Source of the DNA: Mactra quadrangularis
Lineage: Eukaryota; Mollusca; Bivalvia; Venerida; Mactridae
Assembly: GCA_025267735.1 (NCBI GenBank)
Contig: CM046294.1
Span: forward strand, 3,506,001-3,570,000
Direction of reading: 5' to 3'
DNA: 64,000 nt
A program made the position numbers and the translations under genes. Below the pieces are notes generated by a model. The model did not search any database. It was not told where the DNA came from and saw only the letters and a program-made list of their open reading frames with translations. Below are positions 57,879 through 64,000 of this stretch, piece by piece; within the stretch, counting starts at the first letter, position 1, and each line of letters opens with the position of its first letter.

Positions 57879-60800
57879 TTAGGAGACTTTCCAAGCCGAG
57901 GTATCTAAAGCGTCTAATTGTTTAACTTTCCTTCTTCCAAGATACAACCATATTAAACCTATCACTACACATATTGCTGTTTCTACATAATACCCATCAA
58001 CTGTGGTCACACATGAGCCACCAGCTTCTTTACAGGCCTGAAATATAAAATACATTTTTAGAATTGTCACGGCACTAACCTGTTCACATTATGGGAAGAA
58101 GGATATGTAAGCGGCTGGATAGCTCAGTTGGGAGAGCACTCGCCCTGTAAGCGAGAGGTCCTGGATTCGAGTCCCGGTCAGGCTGCATATTTTTCTTACC
58201 CTGTGACAGAATACTGTCACAGAACTGGATCACACTAACACTCCTTATGTAAGGCCTAAATTAAAATTAAGTTTGTTTGCCCTTTACCGACTGACCCCCA
58301 AAAAAATGCCCCAAATTAAAAAAAAAATTATTTGAAGAATATATGTGGTCTTTTTTTATTGGTCATGACTATTCATCATATTTCTTTCCGGTAGTTTCTT
58401 CACGCTAATAAATCTGATTTAAGAACTATTTAAATCACAGAATATTAGATAAATATAATTTATATATATACATGAACAAATAAGTTGTTTTGCCCGATTC
58501 ACCTAATTGAGAGATAATTCTTGAAAAAAAAAATTTCCTACCTACTGACCCAACCCAAAAATTTAGGGTTGGTTAAAGGGAAAAGAAAGTATTTTTTAGG
58601 TTTAGGCCTAAGAGTCAAAGTTAAGATTAGTGAAAACTACAGTTTTTACATTGTTTTTTAGAAAAGGCTGAAATATTAACAACAATGGAGTGACACCACT
58701 TTAACAATAGCACTGGACCACAATAACACCCTGCTGTAGGTACATTGTTTATGTAGACAGGCTCAATAAAGGCACATGCTTTACTATTTTTCTGCTAAGT
58801 TCCGTGTTCTATTCCATGATATTCCATGAGATCTATCCAGAAATAGCTTACCAACACTTTTGACAATAGAACTGCATTCCAGAAATATTATTACACAGAT
58901 TTTGATCAGATATGGAGTTGGTAATAACCACCAATCATAATGAAATCTAGTACTTCATCATATTTTACTATAAAAAATGTTTTCAATGAAAGTAAAATGT
59001 ATTGGAAGCCAGAACTAGGCTAGGTAAGTAATGATATAACACTTACATGTAAAGTATCTTGAGAATAACAAGAATGTCCATCAACACCTTCACATGATTT
59101 CCATGTTAAACTATCAACATACCATAATGCTACTGTTGATGGCCAATTTCCACCTGAAAAATGTAAGACAACATATATATATATGTCTTTGCTGAAACAC
59201 CATCATTAATCTTAAATCAAAACATATAGATACACCGGGGTCTAAAAGTTTCTTTACACTAGTAATTTGTTTCATATTTTCTTTTTTTTTATTGCAAATA
59301 TTAATCCAGACCCAATTTGTTTCATATTTTTGTTGTTTATTTATAATAAAAATATATACGGTAGAACATAATTGGCAGTTCATTATAGACTGTATATTAG
59401 TTGTGAAACTAATAATGACAAGTAAAGTACAAATGTATACCTAAATATATTCCAAAACATCAAAATTTAACAATGTGTAAAGAAGCTTTTGGACCCCAGA
59501 GTAGTATCAGACTAGCTTAACTAATACAAATCAAAGTATGTCTACATACATGCACTCAACAAAAGAAAACCAGCAGTTCAGGAATAGTGAGCTTGACTAA
59601 TCCAAGAATTAGACAATCATTATCTTAAATTTTCATATATTTTGTTAAATAGTAAAGCGCAAATTTATCAACTAGCCTGACTATATGAAATCAGTAATTT
59701 TCACTCCAGGCTAGTGAGTTAAGTGATTGACTATTGAATTGTTATTTCTTAAGTCACAATGACACCTCACTGATTAAAATATAATACTGTTTATATATGT
59801 TAAAATAACTATCGAAACCAATTTAGTAGCACATTGCACAATCATCAGATTTTGTTTTAGTGTCTTCTTTGGGCAATAATTTAGCTTGTGGTCTTTTTTA
59901 TTAATTTATATCAAATCATAAACACAACAAAACAAAGCTGTATGGTATTATTTCAGAATTGACTGGAACGAAAGCTGAAAATCCAATGCCTCAAAGTACA
60001 AATGATGGTGAGCTAGCTGAAAAGTTTGCAGACTTTTTTATGGACAAAATCTCTAAAATTCGTGAAACACTTCAAGATTTTCCTAGTTTTAAACCACAGT
60101 TTAAGAATGTGCCATCGTTAAATAACTTAGAAGATCTTACAGAGACAGAAGTTAAATCTCTTATCAATGAACTTAATACCAAATCATGTGAGCTGGACTT
60201 AATACCAACACATATATTGAAGTCGCATCTTAATGAGCTTCTACCCATTATCACCAAGCTTGTAAACCTCTCTCTATCAAATGGTGTGTTCCCAACACAA
60301 TGGAAAGAGGCTATTGTAAGACCTTTGCTAAAAAAATCTGGGTTAGAGTTACAGTTGTCAAACTACAGACCTGTGAGTAACTTGTCATTTCTCTCCAAGT
60401 TAATAGAAAAAGCTGTTCTTTTCAGACTTAATAGCCATGTTAATAACCACAGTTTACTACCAAAAAATCAATCTGCGTATAGACGGTACCATTCTTGTGA
60501 AACAGCGTTGCTGAGACTAGTCAATGACCTTCTAGATGGCATGGAAAATCAAGAGGTAACGGCATTAATTGCAATCGATCTTAGTGCCGCCTTTGATACC
60601 GTAGACCACAGTATTCTACTGGACGTATTACAAAGTCAGTACGGAGTAAATAGTATAGCGTTGTCATGGATTAACTCTTATCTGCGACCTCGTAGTTGTC
60701 GCGTTAGTATTAATTCTACTCTATCCACTGGCCGATCTCTGGAATGCAGTGTGCCACAGGGCAGCTGCCTTGGTCCATGGCTTTACCTCACGTACGCTGG

Positions 60801-63184
60801 AACACTGTTTGATGTGATTCCACCAACCATATCTGTCTATGGCTTTGCGGATGACCACATAGCTGGTAAACGATTTCAACCAACGTCTGTGACAAACGAA
60901 CAAAATGCAATTTCACAACTGGAGGAATGTGCCCTATCTATTAATGACTGGATGAACTCTAATAAACTCAAAATGAACACTACTAAGACAGAATTTATTA
61001 TGTTTGGCAGTAAAACTCAACTTAGTAAATGCTCCACTAGAGAGATTGTCATTGCTAGTGACGTTATTCCAAGTGTCAATGTTATAAGATATTTAGGTGC
61101 ATATTTAGATCAATACCTAAAATTTACAACACATGTTAAAAACAAATGTAGAAGTGCTATGTTAAACTATTTAAGAATTAAAAATATTCGGAAATATCTT
61201 ACCCAGGAAGCTACTAAAATTTTAGTTCTTTCATTAGTGATCTCACATTTAGACTATTGCAACGCCATTCTGTTTGGTATTTCAAAATGTGACATACAGA
61301 AAATGCAGCGTATCCAAAATATGTGCGCTAAACTTGTTTTATTACGTGGAAAATATGACAGTTCAAAAGATTCGCTCTTTGAATTACATTGGCTGCCCAT
61401 CAAAGCCAGAATTAATTTCAAATTACTGTGCACAATGTATAACTGTTCCGTTGGAAAAGCACCTGATTATTTATTGGAACTTTTACACAAACCTGTACCA
61501 AAAAGAACTAATCTTAGATCTGTTAACAATATGGAATATTGCTTTGCTGTTCCTTTTAACAAACGGAAAACTTTTAATGATAGGAGTTTTAGTACTGTGG
61601 GTCCAACTCTGTGGAATAAATTACCACTGTATATACGTCAGTCACCTTCCTTAGAGGTTTTTAAGAAAAATGTCAAAACCTATTATTTTAGTGACTTTTA
61701 TTCACTGTTTTAAACAGAAAATTGATTGTTAAATTAGATACTGTGACACAATAGGGTTCTTATCATTTTAGTATTTGTTTTTACCTAGATATACATGTAT
61801 AAACTTGCAGAAATATTTTATAATATTTTTAACATCATTGATTATGTACTTGTAATTTTATTATGTTGTCTAAGACATTCATTTTACATATGTTTTATAC
61901 TTGTACATATTATTTTACTGTTATTCATTTCTATGTCTATTTATTGTTTTACTGTAAAACGCCATTGAATATTTTAATAGAAATAGGCGTTTCATTAAAT
62001 AAAATAGTTTAGTTTAGTTTAGTCTAAAACAGACCAAAAAGAACAGTTTCTTTAAGTATTTTACAGACAAAACAGGAATCATAATTTTATGTAAAGCTAT
62101 GTAGCAAAACCTATGGCTCGAAGTGTAAGACTATAATAATAGATGATTAAAAAGAACAAGAATACAAACCTAAATTGGCTACAGTATTCAGTAACGTCAT
62201 ATATGTTCCTCCTATCACAGGATCACTTATTTTAGCATGAAATGCCATTTGTGAAACAAACACACTATATACAAATACCTGAAGTGTAAAAATGAACAAT
62301 TACTGTGACAGTCATTGTCTTCAATTGTTCTCAAGCACTAGACCAATTTATTGTATTTACCTAGTAACCAGTTACTAGGTGCATACTTCTGTCAGTGACA
62401 GACAACAGTTGCTGCCATACATGATCTCGAATCAGTGGTAGGAGGGAGAATAGTGGTAGACATTTTCACTAGCCTTCTATTTGTAGAACTTAATATAGCT
62501 GACTGATACGCTCAATTACCTAAAACTGAGCTGAAATCTCCAAAACTGAGTCCATCAAAGTGTGGTTAAAGTTGTTGACAGCAAATCACAGATAACTTAT
62601 CACTAATGGGGGCTTAATGGAGATGTAATCAAGTGAGCTTTACACTTCAACTTACCCCAACTGTTAAAAAGATGGTGTAACCAAAACAAAAAAATAGTCA
62701 CACATTTTACACCCATAATAAAAGAGCACTTATATAAAATAACAAGTTTAGATAAGGTGAACTGTCCCATAGGCGGATTCAGCCGGGGGGAGGGGGGGGT
62801 CAGTGTATTTCTTGCCTGTAAATCATTTCTCGGTGCTTAATACAGATTTAATGGTTATGTAGTTTTTATTATCAATGTTGTATTTTTTCTGCAAAATGTG
62901 TATAATGTGGTTGTGGTATGAGGTTCGGATCCCCCCCTAGAAAAGTTCGGACCTCCTCCCTAGAAAAGTTCGGACCCCCCTAGAAAAAAATTCTGAATCC
63001 ACCCCTGTGTCCACTTCATAAACTAAGATTAAATAGTACATAATATATAAAGTAGAAACCTACCTGATGTACCATATAACTAGCTAACAATATACCATAG
63101 AAATATGTAGGGAATTCTCCAGGTCTAGTTTGTACACTATGTGCTAAATGTATTATACATGCATTAACTATACCCATAATAATT
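57879..63184 (-). CDS. SLC33A1: Acetyl-CoA transporter (SLC33A1 / AT-1), C-terminal four exons, 5' part off window
   Basis: ER-membrane acetyl-CoA transporter of the major facilitator class, supplying acetyl-CoA for acetylation in the ER/Golgi lumen. Exons 63064-63184, 62170-62278, 59047-59153 and 57879-58037 (all GT-AG, consistent phases) encode the last 164 residues. Diagnostic stretches are [48 protein letters not shown] and [18 protein letters not shown], all close to the SLC33A1 C-terminus. The final helix is [13 protein letters not shown], and the protein ends SAWKVS where vertebrate proteins carry a SSWK-type end. The first exon here enters in mid-codon (one base completes a split codon), so earlier exons lie beyond 64000; none is recognisable in 63185-64000. 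Its introns hold a LINE fragment, a Tc1-like MITE, SINEs and a tRNA-like sequence. Family assignment is very secure. Confidence 0.95.
58111..58187 (+). repeat. tRNA-like sequence (Thr-TGT type), probably a SINE head
   Basis: It folds as a tRNA. The D-arm is GCTC/GAGC, the anticodon stem CTCGC/GCGAG surrounds loop CCTGTAA (anticodon TGT), and the T-loop is TTCGAGT. Two pairs fail: acceptor G5-A68 and T-stem A53-C61. Several others are G-U. The sequence continues into CAGAACTGGATCACACTAAC, as a SINE body would. I prefer a SINE head or tRNA pseudogene over a working tRNA gene. Confidence 0.7.
59233..59501. mobile_element. Tc1/mariner-like MITE in SLC33A1 intron, TA duplication
   Basis: CACCGGGGTCTAAAAGTTTC with TTTACAC mirrors GTGTAAAGAAGCTTTTGGAC with CCCAGAG. 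TA is present on both sides (59231-59232 and 59502-59503). The AAAAGTTTCTTTACAC arm resembles that of the element at 53763, so the two may be related families. Confidence 0.8.
59905..61713 (+). pseudogene. LINE reverse transcriptase ORF, 5'-truncated
   Basis: This open frame of about 584 residues (from a TTG at 59959; no upstream ATG, frame closed at 59902) is the C-terminal part of a non-LTR retrotransposon ORF2. It begins in the linker before the RT domain ([19 protein letters not shown]) and has no endonuclease domain. RT motifs are [13 protein letters not shown] (catalytic Asp at about residue 207), [10 protein letters not shown], and YGFADDH, whose Asp pair at about 298-299 is the catalytic pair. 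The thumb follows with [17 protein letters not shown] and [12 protein letters not shown]. The style is that of the CR1/Jockey superfamily. The frame is intact to its stop, so the insertion looks fairly young even though it is dead on arrival. It lies antisense in a SLC33A1 intron. Confidence 0.9.
59950..62024 (+). mobile_element. 5'-truncated CR1/Jockey-like LINE with (TTTAG)n tail
   Basis: The element comprises the RT fragment, about 290 bp of A+T-rich 3' UTR, and a terminal pentanucleotide tract (TTTAG, about three and a half units, 62006-62024). Short tandem tails of this kind, instead of poly(A), are typical of CR1/L2-type elements. The 5' edge is placed where homology to LINE ORF2 begins; it sits directly after a splice-acceptor-like TTATTTCAG, which I take as coincidence. 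I found no clear target duplication. Confidence 0.8.
62357..62465 (-). mobile_element. SINE family S1, internal fragment
   Basis: Matches only the middle of the S1 body (CTAGGTGCATACTTCTGTCA through TGGTAGGAGGGAGAAT). Both ends are lost. It lies in a SLC33A1 intron. Confidence 0.6.
62768..63007. mobile_element. MITE (CATAGGCGGATYCAG family), 5-bp TGTCC duplication
   Basis: CATAGGCGGATTCAGCC mirrors TGAATCCACCCCTG. TGTCC flanks both ends (62763-62767 and 63008-63012). CTAGAAAAGTTCGGAC is repeated two to three times near the right end, and G/C runs again lie inside the termini. It lies in a SLC33A1 intron. Confidence 0.8.
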
Positions 63185-63290
63185 CTGAAAATATATCACA
63201 GTACATGTATATATTATTGTAAAATTATTACAACATACTAACTTAGAGGTCCACATGGAAGATTGGTTCATTCAAATGTTTTGTTTGTTT

Positions 63291-63592
63291 TGTTGGGTTT
63301 AACGCCGTAGCAACACATTTTATAGGTTATATAATGGCGGTCAGTCAACCTACTCACTCCTCCTGGAAAGGCTAAATCTCTGGATTTAGCTGTTAACTAA
63401 CTACTAAGCACATACTTTCGTCAGTGACTGACAACTGCCCTACATAATTAAAAATCATTGGTAGGAGGGAGAATGGCCGTAGAAATAATTTCATGACCAA
63501 ACTCCACGAAAGTATGCCCCGCCCGGGAATCCAACCTACGACCCCTCGATCAGTAGACTTGCGTGCTACCAACTGAGCTAGCCGGGCGGCTT
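63291..63592 (-). mobile_element. tRNA-derived SINE, family S1, with 11-bp target duplication
   Basis: Complete copy with head GCCGCCCGGCTAGCTCAGTT on the minus strand. CATTCAAATGT flanks it on both sides (63269-63279 and 63594-63604), a good target-site duplication that implies recent LINE-driven insertion. It lies in the SLC33A1 intron that runs to the right edge. Confidence 0.9.
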
Positions 63593-63706
63593 CCATTCAA
63601 ATGTGTAGCCTCGTAAAATAAAGTCTTTATTATTATCATCATTACTCACAGGAACTAATTGGCATAAATTTCATTTCTCCCTTTCCAGATTTTGCACACA
63701 ATTATC

Positions 63707-64000
63707 TAGGGCTGTCAAGATATTGCAATACGCCGTCATCATATCGCGATACGTACCACAATATATCGTGGGCTTTCGTTATTCCTCCACTGTATTTAAC
63801 AAAAAAATTGCAAATCCTATATGCAATTACTGATAGAATAGATAGCCGCTTTAAGTATTTACTGTCATTTTAGACTGAGACACGCCCCAATCGGTTTAAT
63901 TCTTGCAACTTCAGGTTAGATGAAATGAATAATGAAAAAACTGATGTTACACTACTGTTATTTTGCAAAGGGAAGAATTTTCCAATGAAATAAAAAATAT
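63707..64000. mobile_element. hAT-type MITE (TAGGGCTGTC family), inverted, cut by window edge
   Basis: Starts TAGGGCTGTCAAGATATTGC and runs through CACAATATATCGTGGGCTTT, which matches the right arm of the other copies in reverse. The opposite end lies beyond the window. Confidence 0.8.

Noticed and set aside
58111..58187. Functional tRNA-Thr gene
   Set aside because: Mismatches in the acceptor and T stems and a SINE-like continuation argue against function; kept as a tRNA-like repeat.
59950..59960. TTATTTCAG before the LINE frame as a genuine splice acceptor making a retrogene exon
   Set aside because: The frame matches the middle of LINE ORF2 and lies antisense to the host gene; 5' truncation explains the boundary.

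Overview
The window looks like animal nuclear DNA, most likely from a bivalve mollusc. It is strongly A+T-rich and intron-rich, its split genes have GT-AG junctions and encode clear metazoan proteins, and the space between is packed with tRNA-derived SINEs, MITEs, hAT-like elements, a pearl/HINE-like element with ~160-bp internal repeats, and 5'-truncated LINEs. The bivalve assignment is an inference from the repeat style; 'metazoan' is secure.

Three protein genes can be assembled exon by exon. (1) 20894-30012, minus: a complete seven-exon CTDNEP1 (Dullard) orthologue of 243 codons, a nuclear-envelope phosphatase with the DLDET catalytic motif. (2) 31688-39960, plus: a complete five-coding-exon gene of 913 codons that joins N-terminal ankyrin repeats, a synaptotagmin-like C2 domain and a long disordered tail. 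I do not recognise an orthologue by name. (3) 57879-63184, minus: the last four exons of the acetyl-CoA transporter SLC33A1, whose 5' part lies beyond the right edge. CTDNEP1 and the ankyrin/C2 gene are head to head across about 175 bp between their first ATGs. That gap holds a perfect TCTCGCGAGA palindrome and a CACGTG box, consistent with a bidirectional promoter. The ankyrin/C2 gene and SLC33A1 are convergent across about 18 kb.

Layout: 1-5.5 kb intergenic, with SINEs, a minisatellite and MITEs; 5.5-6.0 kb hAT-type MITE; 6-20.9 kb gene-poor A+T-rich DNA with many foldback elements and one possible orphan terminal exon near 9.1 kb; 20.9-30.0 kb CTDNEP1, with a nested hAT-in-HINE insertion, a CpG-rich intronic island and LINE fragments in its introns; 30.0-30.2 kb shared promoter; 30.2-40 kb ankyrin/C2 gene, one intron of which is almost filled by a 3-kb inverted-repeat element with hairpin-forming subterminal repeats; 40-57.9 kb intergenic, with transposons, a MITE nested in a SINE and a five-unit 170-bp tandem array; 57.9-64 kb SLC33A1 with a LINE reverse-transcriptase fragment in an intron.

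No bacterial operon, CRISPR array or defence cassette is present. The most unusual material is structural: the subterminal hairpin array (32.65-35.70 kb), the hAT element with its 5' terminus reiterated four times, the array of self-complementary units (10.8-11.3 kb), and the ankyrin-C2 protein.
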